Shown: positions 43,591-55,752 of the stretch, in pieces | How positions within the stretch are numbered: the stretch's first letter is position 1 | Layout: each line of letters opens with the position of its first letter | Translations under genes and position numbers: made by a program | Notes under the pieces: generated by a model | Database searches by the model: none | What the model was told of the DNA's origin: nothing | Seen by the model: the letters and a program-made list of their open reading frames with translations, nothing else | Assembly: GCA_964059195.1 (NCBI GenBank) | Contig: CAXKWD010000006.1 | Location: 64,373,073-64,437,072, forward strand | DNA: 64,000 nucleotides | Source of the DNA: Ectobius pallidus | Taxonomy: Eukaryota > Arthropoda > Insecta > Blattodea > Ectobiidae | Direction: 5' to 3'

Positions 43591-45466
43591 GATAAGTTTA
43601 ATTTGGAAATAATTATGTTCTCTGAACGAATCTAGAGGCTCCTAGCCATATTCGCCATCGTGAAAAAAGGAGCAGGGGTGGAAAGTGGGCATGGCGAAGG
43701 CGGTTTATAATTCCCTTACCAACATAAACCCCTGCGCATCAAATTGGAAAGATTTCGTGCACTCAACTGCACATTCAAGATACTTACACTGTACAGTCGT
43801 ATCAAAAAAAAAAAACCGAAGCCGAAATGTCGTTTACCGTTACCATGTCACAACTTCATATCTCCTCGATATTACGGACATGTTGCTACTCCGACAGATA
43901 TCTGTCTTCGTTACTACGAGTTACTAGGAGTTGACTGTACTTAGTACATAGTTGTACTGTATGAAATGTGCTTTCAAATTATAGGACTCCATCCGCTTTC
44001 CTTGGCGGGGTGAATCACTTAATTCACCTCAAAGCAAACCCTAGCAACTACACTAACATTAAACATGTTTCTGATAAAATTATATCTACGACATGAATAA
44101 TGGCACTTCTGGCATGATACTAATGGAGTAGGGAAAGTAGATTCCCCTAACCGATAGAAAATTAAATTATCGGTACATTCCGCGTTTCTTGACAAGGAGA
44201 TTGTGTTGTTCCATTTCTCTTGGGAAGTATCAAACATAAATAGCCGTACGACGTGTTACTTGACTAGCATTAAAGGTCATCACAAGCTTTATTGATATAA
44301 AATTGTCACTTTATATAGAGATATCACAATTCTTCTATCTAAATATTCCTCTCGTTGATATTTGATATCTTGATTAAATATTTATATTGTTACTTCAACT
44401 ACGAGTATAGCATGTTTATTTCAACTGCAACCTACATATAAATATAGTCAGCGTGCCATGTGTGCCGGATAGCAATATTTCCTGATATGCAACTGTTCTA
44501 GGAGCGGTCCTCTGCTTATGCAGTGTATTTTAATTTTTCCCCGTTATTTCTTGCCTTGTGCTTTGTTGTTTTTTCCCCCGTTATTTCTTGCCTTGTGTTT
44601 TTGTTGTTTTTAGGAGAAAAAAATTGATAATTTCCCTACACCATCATTGCATAACAGTATTTTATTCGCTTTCGACTAGATTAATTATTTCACTTGAAAC
44701 ATTCACTTGTTTCTCTTACACTTCTCTTATAAAGTTCAATTTCCAAATTTCGATGATAATCTGTGCTATCTATCTGTCTGTCTGTCTTTCTTTATTGAGT
44801 TTAAAATTTTTCTTTCTTTCTTTCTTTCTTTATTTCTTTCTTTCTTTCTTTCTTTCTTTCCATGTTTCATTTTTCATCATGTTTGTGTAACCTATTTACT
44901 CTATGTTCGTGATTTGTATTCAAATTATATTATAATTTTTGTAATGGTTTTCTACTGTAAGTGGAGGTTATACCTCTTTTATAGATAAATAAATAAATAA
45001 TAAACATCTGCAGTAAAAGAGAAGACAAATACCATCAATATTTTAACTGGTACAAATGCTTGTATTGTTTCACTTGGAATTGTAATTCTTAATGTGCTCT
45101 ATTCTTCTAAGCAGCTTTCTAGAACACTAATTCATATTTTTATTATTTTATCAGCATGATATCTTAATCTACATATTTACTTCTTGGACTGACTCGATTA
45201 GATCGTGGGTAGGTTGGGGAAGGGTGAATCCATAGCTCATAAGCCAGTTTGCATCCCATTGTGTACCTAGCGAAGATATGCCGACAATACAGCTCTCTTT
45301 AAGTCCGCGTTCATCATTTCGTGGATGCCTACAGAGCCAAGAATTATCCAGAATCACGTATAAATGTAAGTTACGACAGCCGAGGAATACATATAGTGTC
45401 AAAGCAATGACCATATGGGTAATATAAGGTTGATTTCATTACATGTATTGTGCAACGAGCCTATAA
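43591..45466. other. Non-coding DNA with simple repeats
   Basis: A tandem pair of about 37-bp units (ccccgttatttcttgccttgtg..) lies at 44538-44612. The minus-strand frame at 45169-45414 (81 codons, with LDNSWLCRHPRNDERGLK) has protein-like composition but no recognised family. Confidence 0.4.
44810..44866. repeat. (CTTT)n microsatellite
   Basis: A tetranucleotide CTTT repeat with one A substitution, giving poly-Phe/Leu/Ser frames that are not genes. Confidence 0.95.
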
Positions 45467-46010
45467 TGACATTTATTAAGTCGCGAGTTTGTTTATGAAA
45501 CCCACTATGCTCGTTTCATTATTTTAACACGAGTGTCTTAATTAATATAGGCAAGATGCATACTTCTGTTTTTATTTGACCATATTTAAATGTATAAGTT
45601 TTGAATTTATAGAATACCTTGTAATTAATCAAACAAATGCCTCTCTCTATTTCGGTGACCATTCAGCTGTTGGTTGTTCTCGTCTTTTGCGATAGATGGC
45701 ATAGTTGCAATAACAACAATAGTTTAAACAAAAGCTGTTCTTTCAAGTACTATGTCACTAAGATACTGTTCCGTCAAATGTATTAAGCTTATGATAGTAT
45801 GTAAAAAAGTAAAGTGTTCCCTACATAGGCCATGGAGGCCCAGAGGGTTAAAGAAGGTTGAGACTCCCAGATTTTTAGACATTCGGCACGCGAAGGTGGT
45901 AAGGTTGTCAGCCTTATGTAACGGCCGCCTTTACTCCAGGATTGCTTCTGGTACTCATTTATTTTAGAGGCTGTTATGATACTGTGGTCGAACTAAAATT
46001 AGTAATGGCA
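45467..46010 (+). mobile_element. MITE family T, copy 3, interrupted by repeat G
   Basis: It starts tgacatttattaag, passes gtgtcttaattaatataggcaag and gcgatagatgg, reaches cttatgatagtatg at 45801 and resumes gtcgaac at 45987 after the inserted repeat G. Confidence 0.65.
45802..45977 (+). repeat. SINE-like repeat family G, copy 2, inserted in MITE T
   Basis: It contains gtgttccctacataggccatggaggc, then gttgagactcccag and ccaggattgcttctggtactcattt. The flanks GATAGTATG (45793-45801) and GATACTGTG (45978-45986) agree at 7 of 9 bases and may be a decayed target-site duplication. Confidence 0.6.
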
Positions 46011-46366
46011 TGATTGTGTCAATGCTGATGAAATTAAGAATAATGTTATTGATTCTGAGAACGAGGATACAGCGACGATTCGCTTGAAGCACTGACAATT
46101 GTCTTAACTCTACTTAACCAATAATGGTTCTAATGCTATAATAACTTAAAATTAGCATCGTAATTAGATGCATCCTCGCCACATGTAGCCCATTTAACGA
46201 GTCTGCAGGGGTCAAGAATAGTAGTTCTCAAATTGTGGTATAATGCCGGATCGAAATTTTAATGTTACCCTATCGCCACTTTACACACAAACCACACAGT
46301 TAGAATAGTTTTCTACTATGGAAACACAGTGAGGGAGCAGTTAAAAGAAGTCTAACAAAAAACAAA

Positions 46367-46860
46367 AATGTAATGTAATGTAAGTGTTTATTACAGTAAT
46401 TAACTTTTTACAAATTCCAATGCAAACAATCGCATGAATCCGCATGGACCGTACATGCTAATGCAAAAACACACAAAAAAATAATATAGATAACTTACAA
46501 AATAACACAAAAAACTAAATCTATTCCTCACCCTCCACACCCGCTCTCCAATTTGTCGCTTTTTCAAACCTGAGCTGTCTCGCCTTCATTAAAAACTTCC
46601 CAATGCCTTCCTCAACGTTTTTTCCCGTCAGTAACTCCAAACATTTTCGTTGCTCCCTATTTGATTCCATAAAAGATACCGGTAAATATTTTTCCCTCCA
46701 ATTTTCCAAACCTTCACAATTCGCCAAAATATGAAACCATGATACTTCCCCCTTACATAACGGACAAACTCTCATTCCGTTTTCATCTGTAATCTTAATC
46801 ATTCGCCACGCACCGAGTCTAATCCAAGCGAAACAAATTCATGGCCTGCGCCACTGGTTC
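46367..46860 (-). mobile_element. 5'-truncated LINE relic with (TTACA)n-type tail
   Basis: The minus-strand copy keeps the end of the reverse transcriptase ORF and a 3' UTR that terminates in repeated ttaca/tacat units (46384-46368). The 5' break lies near 46860. Confidence 0.7.
46521..46841 (-). pseudogene. LINE ORF2 C-terminus with zinc-knuckle-like motif
   Basis: The reading FAWIRLGAWRMIKIT continues to MRVCPLCKGEVSWFHILANC, a C-x2-C-x8-H-x4-C motif typical of the extreme C-terminus of several LINE reverse transcriptases. It is followed by W-REKYLP and a charged tail. Upstream a stop appears and the reverse transcriptase domain itself is missing. The remnant is open over about 105 codons but is only a fragment and cannot act alone. 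The motif may help bind the element's RNA or DNA. Confidence 0.65.
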
Positions 46861-48367
46861 CCCAAATCCTTAAGAAACCATTTCACTGGACTTAAAGAAA
46901 CAGCTTAGCAAGGATAACATACTACGAGAAATACCTTAATGTTCTTTCTGGATGAGAGCAGTATAATATTAATAAGTAATGATCAATGATTACATTATCA
47001 CAAAATATACATTCTTCATTTTTTTTACAAGACCTTAGTTGTGACACAAAATACACATACTGTATAAGCTTAATCACAGCTTGAATCAAGCTCATAATTT
47101 TCCTTTTCCCAAAATCCTATTGGGTTTTAAATCAGTCCGGAATGTTTTGTACCGCGACTTCAGTAACCCTGATCCAACACTGAAATTATACCGGTACATA
47201 GCTTATTCGAACCAAAGACCTTCATCGGCGGAGCCGAAAATATTTGTCCTAAATTGAACTACTAAAGATCTGCACAAAGAAAAACCAAGCTAAGCAAGAG
47301 ACTATCTTAAAAGTCCCCAGAAAAGAAATAAACAAGCCATGCTTTAAAGAAATAAACAAGCCCTCTTTACTCTTTCAAATACCACATATATCTGTACTGT
47401 GGAATGAGTCTAAATCAACAAATTCCAATCTGAGATTTTCTCCATAGTACAATGACTAGTTTTCAAGGAAAATTTTTAATGAGATTGTTCGGGAGCCGAA
47501 CTTCCCCTGCATCAGCATACCAAGTTAAAAATCAGAATTCGATTCCCGTCCAGACTTTCCTCTGTGGAATATATTGCAAATCTCTTTAGATAAATGTGAA
47601 ACATATCGGTAGTTGAATGACATTTTTTTCAATACTAAAGATCAAATTCTTGCTCCCGAACACAAGCCGTTTACATAGAAATTTACACTTCTCAAGATAG
47701 ATAAATCAATATAGGCTATGAAGCCCTGTTAGTTTCTTGTTTATGATTGTTTGTAAAAAAATATATATATATATTCTCCGTGATTTAAAAAGTACAATTA
47801 ATCTAAATAAAAAATTTACTGTAATTTTTTGTCTCCTTATTTGTAATGTTGTAAATCGGAAGTGCATGTTTCACTAATTTTGAATCGTTATTGTACCTTT
47901 TTTAGATCTCGAGGTGAAGAATTTGACCTGGGAAAATGACAGAGTGAAGAAACGTGTTGAAAGTTAATTTTATTTTATAGTCCTATAACCTCTAATATTA
48001 AATTTTCTGAAATGGAAGGAAATGGAAACGGAGATTGCTTTATGAAGACGGATGTTCCAATCCTTTATGTGACCACGATCTAATCCAGCTTCTAGACCAG
48101 GATGTCACAGTCGTGTCATGGTAGGTGACGACTTATTCAGTGCGCGGATATTTGAACATATTCTGTTATCTTCACCTACATTTCTGTAATTAATTGAAGA
48201 GATCAGTTTAGAAATACGTTAGTTCTACGAAATTGTTTTCTCAATGTGAGATCTGAAATATTACCAACAATTGCAGTGCTAAATATACAAACTAAACATA
48301 CAACTAGGAACAGATAAGATTCAATGCTTACGAAAATCCCATGTGGCATATTTAAACATAAAGTATT
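46861..48367. other. Non-coding DNA, nothing recognised
   Basis: AT-rich, with a (TA)n run at 47759-47774. No frame of note. Confidence 0.5.
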
Positions 48368-48370
48368 ACA

Positions 48371-48822
48371 GCCTTACTAATAAAAGCTGCTTATACCTGC
48401 GTTGAACGGTTGTTTGGTTGTTCACCGTGCAAGTTCTGCATAAGCCGCATTACCAATAATAGGTGTGTAACTGCCGAGTTTACACCGGGTTTGTACGTCC
48501 AACGTCATCAAATACGTCACGCTTTTCATGACGTTACTAGCCTCAGGCTATGAAGGGACTGCTGAACGCCATCTATCGGTGTAGCGGGCAAACAACGATG
48601 GATCGTCTGCAGACTAATTGTAGTTTCAGTATTTCATATTATTGTTTTCAGAAAGCTGTAATCATGGGTACAAGTATGGAAATATGTCCCGCAAACCAGG
48701 AACAATGTTTATAATTCCGCAAAAGCAGCTCAGAATATGCGTAGCCTCAAAATTCAATCTCAGACATCTACTAAACGACCGGCTGTTACGGATATCGGCC
48801 ATCTTGATTATTTACGTCAAGT
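48371..48822 (+). repeat. Dispersed repeat family R, copy 2
   Basis: The partner of 22540-23000 in the same orientation. It has a 120-bp GC-richer middle (48500-48620) with little counterpart in copy 1. It contains the frame 48642-48848, which is not shared with copy 1. Confidence 0.7.
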
Positions 48823-49403
48823 TTAAACAAGGGAGCCAGGCTGTGTAAAGGTTGCACACATTCAGCCTTATGCAATGATTATTAGTACACTTTTTCTCCT
48901 CCGCTGTGTATATTCCTGGTATAAATGTTACAACTGGATTATTAGTAAGACTGTAGGAGTTCAAATCGTTCACATAACCTAACAATGCATGCTTCAGTAA
49001 CATAACGTAGGCCTAACGTAAGAAAGCTGTAGGCCTTATATCCTAAATAACCATTCCATAACGTGACAAATATGGAGACAAAAAATTAAATTTTTAATTT
49101 ACATTAATTGTACTTTTAAATCAAGGGGAATATTTTCATTTATATTTTCATTTTATTCTTTTGTCATTTACACACAATCATAAACAAGAAACTAACAGGG
49201 CTTCATATATTTATTTATCATCTATCTTGAGAATATAAAGGCACATACCCGATTACAATGTGCTCTCATATTACAATACTAAATTACCTACTAGTACTGA
49301 AACAGACACCAATATACTATATATATATAAAGTTCATAATAAGATAAGCGGTTCTGTACACATAAAAATACTGCAATATAATAGCAATATATATATATAT
49401 ATA
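48823..49403. other. Non-coding DNA with TA runs
   Basis: No gene recognised. Short TA repeats lie at 49316-49330 and 49387-49404, the second forming the tail of the LINE that follows. Confidence 0.5.
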
Positions 49404-49560
49404 TAGGCGAGTTTATCTACACCATACGGCGTCTCTCGCATCCACGTTTCCATCTTTTTCTGTCACTCCAGTCCTCATCTGTCATCTGCCTATCTTCCAT
49501 GGACTGTCTCACACACTCACTCCACAGTAGTCGTGGTCTTCCTCTTTTCTTTCGGCGAGG

Positions 49561-52335
49561 CTACCAATTATATATTTTCAATGGCCATCTTTCAGGTGAC
49601 ATTCTTCTCAAATGACCATACCAGCTTAGACGTCGTCCCTCAATTGTGTCGATGATATTTATTGCTGTCACTTGCATTTGTTCTCGTATCGTTTCATTTT
49701 TTATTTTCTGAAGTTTAGAGACACAGCAGCTTCTTCTCCAATAATCCATTTCAATTGCTTTTAATTTGTTTTCATTTCTCTTTGAAACCTCCCATAGCTC
49801 AGCCCCATACAACATAATACTTTCAACTATTGTTTTATATATTCTTCTCTTTATATCTGTTTGTATGGTATTGTTCCAAATCTTCCTTTTTGTAGTCTGT
49901 GTTTAATTTCCATCTCGCTACTTCCTTCGTCTGATACCATTGTTCCTAGGTACTTATAAGTTTTACAGCACTTAATAATAGAGCCATCTTCTAATACTAT
50001 GTCTCTTCCTACACTTCCAACAACCATGTATTCAGTTTTAGACAGATTTATTTCTAAGCCCCAGCATCTATATTCGTCCTGTAATTTTCTAATCATATAG
50101 TTTGTGTCACTTTCATCTTCAGCGAAAATTATTTGATCATCTGCAAAACTAAGTGAATACAGTACATCATCATTTATCTGTATACCCATGGGGCCGCATT
50201 TACTTCTCCAATTCTTTAGAGCCTCGGATAGGAAGATTTTAAACAATGTTGGTGCTAGGCAACAACCCTGACGAAGGCCTTTGTCAACAATGAAGCTATT
50301 CGAGAGCGTGTTTCCAATTTTGACACAGCTCGTGTTTCCTGAGTACAAATCTCTGACAGCATTTATGTATACTTGTTTTACGCCTTGTCTTTTCATAGCT
50401 TCCCACATTTTTATCAATGGGACGCTGTCATACGCCTTATGGAGGTCAATGTACACTAAGTGGGTTTCTAGATTGTGTACTAGCTTTTTATCAGTCAATT
50501 GTCTTAACGTAAAAATATTGTCGATACAAGATCGACCAGCACGGAAGCCACTCTGCTCTTCTAGATCAACAAAATCTTTTTCAATTCACGCCTTTAACAC
50601 TTTGCCATACAGGCGCCCAATGGTACTGAGGACAGTGATGCCACGGTAATTAGAGCAATCGTCTCTGCTACCTTTTTTTAAAGACATTGCTTACATATCC
50701 TTCTTTAAAATGTTAGGTAATTCACCTCCACATAAGCACAAGTTAAACATTTTTGCAAGGTACTCATTGAGCACCTTTGGTGCTGATTTTAACAGTTCTT
50801 TGTGTACTCCACCTGGACCTGGTGCTTTCCCATTCTTGAAGGTCTTCATTACATACTGTATTTCCTCTGGCGTTATTTCTTCCACATTTTCATCAATCTT
50901 GTCTTGAAATGCCACAGTTTTATCTGTTTGCATGAATTTGTCTCGGTCTTCCTTCATTAATTTACTATAATAATTATACCACATCTCTTGGCTTATTGGC
51001 TGGATATTTGAGTACATTTTTACGTTTGTTCTTAGACTGTTTATTACTTTCCAAGCTTCTCTGGATTTTGTGCTTCCTAAATACGTGTTTATACCTTGGC
51101 ATCTTCTTTCCCAATATTCATTTTTTGCTTTTAATATTTCTTTCTTTGACTCCCTAGCTATACGTGCATAATCTTTTCTATCCTCTGGGTTCTTTGTTGA
51201 CAGCCACTTTTGATAGGCAAGCCTTTTTTTCTTCTATTTTCCCTGCTATTTCCTCAGACCACCAATATACCCTTTGGTTTCTCGATTTCTCCTCAATCAA
51301 TCCGAGGCTTTCGTATGCAGCTTCATGAATCGCTTGCGTTATATCTTCGTAAATTGTTTCTGCTGACATCTCATTTACATATTTTATTTTTCCACTTAAC
51401 CTCAGCTTATAGAGAAATGCAACTGATGGGTCTTGAAGTTGTTCTAATTTATATTTAGTATAGACTGGTGTGACAGATCCTGTTTGTACGCCAGCTTTAC
51501 TGGAATCTAATTTATTTCTATTTATGAAAGGAAAGAAAACGTGCGACTTTAACAAATTGTGATCAGAGCCACATAATGCCCCTCGGTGTACTCTACAGTT
51601 TGTTACTCTTGTCTTATTTTGCTGCTTTCCAACTAAATAGTCTATTATGGACCTTAAGTTTCTTGTTGGTTGAACCCAAGTGTACTTATGAATTTGTTTA
51701 TGCTGGAAAAATCCGTTCCATATCTTGAGTCCATACTGTTGGCATATTTCTATCAATCGCTCACCATTGTCATTGACCACATCCTCTCCAAATCTTCCAA
51801 CTATTTCGCTTTTATCTTGTCTACCCACTCTTCCATTAAAATCACCAATAAGATAAAGCTCCCTCCGTCGTCCTATCTGGTCAAGAAGGTTTGTCAAATC
51901 ATTATAAAAGTCAGTTTTTTCTGCAATTCTAGCATCGTCATTCGGTGCGTAGACCCCCAATACTGTGAGCTCATATCCTTTTAATTTCAAGTCGACTCTA
52001 ACAAGATATTCGTTTATATATTCCCATTTCTTTATACAATGTTTATGTTTCTTGTGTATTGCGATAGAAACTCCTTTTTTAGCACGACATTCTTTGTTTA
52101 CTCCGCTGTAGATATGAATGTATTTTTCAAATTCCTCAGTTCCTTTCCCTTTCTTTTTTGTTTCAGAAAGTACAGCAAGGTCAATTTTAAGGCGCTCTAG
52201 CTCTTGGAATACTTCCGTTTGTTTATTTGAAAGACTTTGTATGTTCCATTGTCCAAAATTCATGTACCTTTTTCGCAAACCAGTCCGTCTCCAGTTTAAA
52301 CCATCCGGCTTATTTCCTTGTGGATCTTTTGCCAT
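49561..52335 (-). pseudogene. RTE-like LINE polyprotein: endonuclease and reverse transcriptase, inactivated
   Basis: This is the target-nicking and reverse-transcribing enzyme of the LINE. The endonuclease (52335-51178, from ATG 52335) shows FGQWNIQSL, VLSETK (catalytic E), LIGDFNGRVG and GSDHNLL. A frameshift falls between 51178 and 51017. The reverse transcriptase continues with GKAPGPGGVHKELLK and, after a TAA near 50691, KKGSRDDCSNYRG, then a TGA at about 50586-50584, then SGFRAGRSCIDN, LHKAYDSV, GLRQGCCLAPTLF, SFADD (catalytic pair) and LNLSKTEYM. A second frameshift near 49855-49850 precedes the C-terminus (MLYGAELW..RRLSWYGHLRRM). All core motifs remain, so inactivation is by a handful of lesions. 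Confidence 0.85.
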
Positions 52336-52339
52336 TGGT

Positions 52340-52725
52340 TTGTTTTACGAGGGATGACGGACAGGGCCATCGCCTCAATCCCTAACCTTGGGGAAAGGGT
52401 AATTTTTTTCGAGGTTTACTTCCCCCAGCCTTTGACACGTCAATGTCAAAACTACAAGGCAGCAGCTTCTCTCATATTTTATCCTTGAGAGTGAGGTGCC
52501 ACTTCCGCCGGATTAGCCGGTTAAAGATCATAGTCTCTGCCGCCGTCGCCGTTGTGGTCTTTGCCCGTATCCCTGGGCACGGGTAATGCGATATACCCCG
52601 CAATACTGGGTCTTCGACAGAGTCGCTGCCTTGATTGGAGCCGCCCACTCTGGGTCAGACGTTCCAACTGCAACCATTTCCTCATTCGCCGATATTTTCA
52701 ACCGTGCTTAAATTATTATGCTACC
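52340..52725 (-). promoter_or_regulatory. 5' leader of the RTE-like LINE (putative internal promoter)
   Basis: A GC-richer block upstream of the LINE ATG ends where AT-rich DNA begins (about 52725). LINE promoters lie inside the 5' leader, so this is where one would be. No specific motif is identified. Confidence 0.4.
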
Positions 52726-53134
52726 TCTTTTTTTAAATTATCAATGTGAATAATTTTTTAATTATTTTTTTAATACTCAAGTTTTGTTCACAGGTACTTT
52801 TAACCGTTCTTCTAATAACTTATATGGAATTGAAATTTTGTATGTTTGTTCCGTATACAAATCTAAATGCTTTGAGCAATTTGCACGAAATTTTGCTCAC
52901 GTACCCACTTCAACCCGGAAAGTAACGCGGTCAACATTAAAATTCAAACAAACCATCCTTTCCCTTGAAATTTTGTTTAATGTATGAAAATATTACACTG
53001 AATTCACGAAACGCAATTCAGTTCTCATGATTTTGGGAGTTATATGATATTGGGCTTTCACAAATAATTAGGGAGATTATCGATATAATTCATTTCTGTA
53101 GATCGATTATGGAGAATGAAATCAACGTAAATAA
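52726..53134. other. AT-rich non-coding DNA
   Basis: Nothing recognised. Confidence 0.5.
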
Positions 53135-53326
53135 AATCAGGTAAACTGACATAACAAAGTGCCAGTATGTTTTTGTTGAATCAATTATAATTGCAATTAT
53201 GATATGCAGAAAATAAGTTTTTCTAATCAGATTAAAATCGACCAGCGTCAGCAGAACTACAGATCTGTGAACCTTGACAATCGCGCACTCACATAAAAAT
53301 AAAAAATTAATCTGATGTGAAAGTCA

Positions 53327-54340
53327 CATAACTTCCTCTGCCCAAATAAAAGTTTGCAGCATTTACGCTAATTATGATATAAATATATTATAGCCCCTTC
53401 TTTGAATGTTGCGACTAAAAACGCAGGCTATGGGGTAAAAAAACAAGTGACTGCAAACGTTTATTGAACTTTCCGCCGTTAAAAATAATTTCCGAATTTT
53501 ATCAAATATTCCCCTCAGAGATTTCTTTACTGTAAGCAGGGCCAACAGTACATTTCTCTCACTTCACGTGCTTATATAGAATAAAATGCCTTAAATGTCC
53601 ACGTATTGAGTTGTTCACCAGGCAAGTTGGTAGGTTACAACCACCCTTCAGAAAATGTTTTTGAAATGGTATAAGCAATCCATGTACAAAATTTAAAGGA
53701 AATTGTTAGAGCCGTTTATGAGAAAATAGCAAAAATCAAAATATTCTTCGTGTAAGGTCCCCTTAAATATAAGAAAAGGTTGTCGCCAATCTTCACAGCC
53801 TCAGAAGGTACCCAACCCAAATACAAAATTTTGTTTTCGTACGATTTACAAGAAGCCTTATTGCAAAAAGCACGTATCCACAGTGGGTTGCTTATAACTA
53901 CCCTTCAGAGAATTTGTTCGAAAAAATGTTTCAAATAAAAGTTTTAGCTCTTGGTACAAGCAATCCATGCGCAAAATTTAAAGAAAATCGTTAGAGCCGT
54001 TTTCGAGAAAATCGCGAAAAACGAAAATTTCTTCATGTAAAGTCCCCTTACAAATAAGGGAAATTTGTCGCCAATCTTCGAATCGCATCTTCAGAAGGTA
54101 CCTGACCCAAATACGAAATTTTGTTTTCATACGATTCTCTGTTTCGGAGGTAGCCTGTTCACAAACTTCCACATAGACAGACAGACACACACACACGGAC
54201 ACACAGACATGTTTCCAAAAATAGTATATATGCTAAAATAGTATATATGCTAAAAACTCAACTTCGAATTTTAGGGTCGAAAACAATACTTCCTCTACCT
54301 ATAGTACCTATGGTACAGGCAGAGGAAGTAATAAAATAAA
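53327..54340. mobile_element. 1-kb element with 12-bp TIRs and a right-end hairpin
   Basis: It is absent from copy 2 of the compound repeat, which defines the empty site. The ends are ACTTCCTCTGCC (53331-53342) and GGCAGAGGAAGT (54318-54329). A third, inner copy ACTTCCTCTACC (54288-54299) can pair with the right end, forming a terminal hairpin. The interior carries two roughly 300-bp direct repeats with gagccgttttcgagaaaat. No ORF is present. The family is unknown to me. Confidence 0.6.
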
Positions 54341-54351
54341 AAAAAAATCCA

Positions 54352-54450
54352 TATCAAATCGGCCGGCTCCGGGATTTGATCCAGGGACCTCCAGAATACG
54401 AGTCCAAGGCGTTACCATTTGGCCAACTCAGTCAGTTTGACGGTGTCGTT
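54352..54450 (-). mobile_element. tRNA-like SINE head, copy 1
   Basis: On the minus strand it has A box-like TGAGTTGGCCAAATGG (54430-54415), an anticodon-arm region with ggactcgtattc, and B box-like GGATCAAATCCC (54382-54371). A CTCGTA loop hints at descent from tRNA-Thr, which is tentative. It lacks an intact acceptor stem, so it is not called as a tRNA gene. Confidence 0.6.
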
Positions 54451-55169
54451 TGATAAGCATAAGTTAAGGAATAGTGTTAACTGTCAAATTATACCGATAG
54501 ACAAAAATTAAAAAAACATGTGACCTTTAATTAGTCGTTACTCTGGTACCGGTCAACTGATAGGTCAAAAATTAATAGGCTTCTTGCCATGGACGTTATA
54601 AATGCGTATACCAAGTTTCATGAAAATCCGCTTTAAAGCATATTTGAGTTATGGGGCCTTTTGTTATATAATACCATAAAAATGCACTAAATTGGGCATT
54701 ATTCCGGTACCGGCCAACCGATTTGGTCCAAAATCAACAAACGTCTTCCCATGGACATTATAAATGTGTATACCAAGTTTCATGAAAATCCGATAAAGCG
54801 TATTTGAGTTATGGCGCGTACAGACACACTGACAGACAGACAGACAGACGGACAGACATTTTTCGTCCCCCACACACAATTTCATAAAGTACCATACTGC
54901 CACTTAATAAATATCGGGTGTGATGCATCACATAACTTTCTCTATCCTGATCGTGGAGAATATCATTTTCTCACTTCCCATTTTGATGTAGAATAAAATC
55001 AGGTAAACTGTTATAGCAAAGTGCCAGTATGTTTTTGTTGAATCAATTATAATTGCAATTATGATATGCAGAAAATAAGTTTTTCAAATCAGATTAAAAT
55101 CGACCAGCGTCAGCAGAACTACAGATTTGTGATACCTTGACAATCGCGCACTCACATAAAAATAAAAAA

Positions 55170-55268
55170 ATCCATGTCAAATCGGCCGGCTCTGGGATTT
55201 GATCCGGGGACCTCCAGAATACGAGTCCAAGGCGTTAACTTTTGGCCAACTCAGTCAGTTTGACGATG
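55170..55268 (-). mobile_element. tRNA-like SINE head, copy 2
   Basis: A near-identical duplicate of the block at 54352-54450, with differences such as tccggggac for tccagggac and gttaactttt for gttaccattt within the A-box region. Confidence 0.6.
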
Positions 55269-55752
55269 TCGTTTGATAAGCATAAGTTAAGGAATAGTGT
55301 TAACTGTCAAATTATACCGGTAGACAAAAATTAAAATACATGTGACTTTTAATTAGTCGTTACTCTGGTACCGGTCAACCGATTAGGTCCAAAATTAATA
55401 AGCTTCTTGCCATGGACGTTATAAATGCGATAGCAAGTTTAATGAAAATCCGATAAAGCGCATTTGAGTTATGGCGCTTTTAAATAAAAACACTAAATTG
55501 GGTTTGACGCCGGTACCGGTGAACCGATTTGATTCAATAACAACAGGGTTCTTCCCATGGACATTATAAATGCGTATACCAAGTTTCATGAAAATCCGAT
55601 AAAGCCTATTTGAGTTATGGCGCGTACAGACACACGGACAGACAGTGAGACAGACGGACAGACGAACAGACGGACAGACGAACAGACGGATAGACATTTG
55701 TCGTCCCCCACACACAATCTCATAAAGTACCATACTGGCACTTAATAAGAGG

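Larger units (their letters stand above)
49388..52725 (-). mobile_element. RTE-like LINE, nearly full length but broken
   Basis: Read on the minus strand, it has a GC-richer leader (about 52725-52340), an ORF with endonuclease and reverse transcriptase (52335-49561), a short 3' UTR and a (TA)n tail at 49404-49388. The ORF has at least two frameshifts and two in-frame stops. A single ORF, an endonuclease of the kind often annotated 'craniofacial development protein 2-like' and a short 3' end all fit the RTE clade. The exact clade is inferred. Confidence 0.8.
53135..55752 (+). repeat. Tandem duplication of a compound repeat (A + tRNA-like SINE + B)
   Basis: Unit A (53135-53325 and 54988-55165) is almost identical in both copies, including tgccagtatgtttttgttgaatc. 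The SINE-like block (54352-54450 and 55170-55268) and unit B (54450-54910 and 55268-55752) follow in the same order. In copy 1 a 1-kb element separates A from the SINE-like block. In copy 2 they are directly joined. B is itself made of two related halves, each with accggtcaaccgat and tttcatgaaaatccgataaag, and ends in a gacagacagacgg run and ataaagtaccatactg. Confidence 0.85.

Noticed and set aside
44558..44988. Overlapping 110- and 93-codon plus-strand frames
   Set aside because: Driven by T-rich and CTTT repeat sequence (poly Phe/Leu/Ser).
45169..45414. 81-codon minus-strand frame with protein-like composition
   Set aside because: No recognised family, no good splice site and no upstream exon. 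It is left as a note only.
54800..54860. Regulatory or coding role for the gacaga runs
   Set aside because: A simple repeat within compound unit B, also present in the other B copies.
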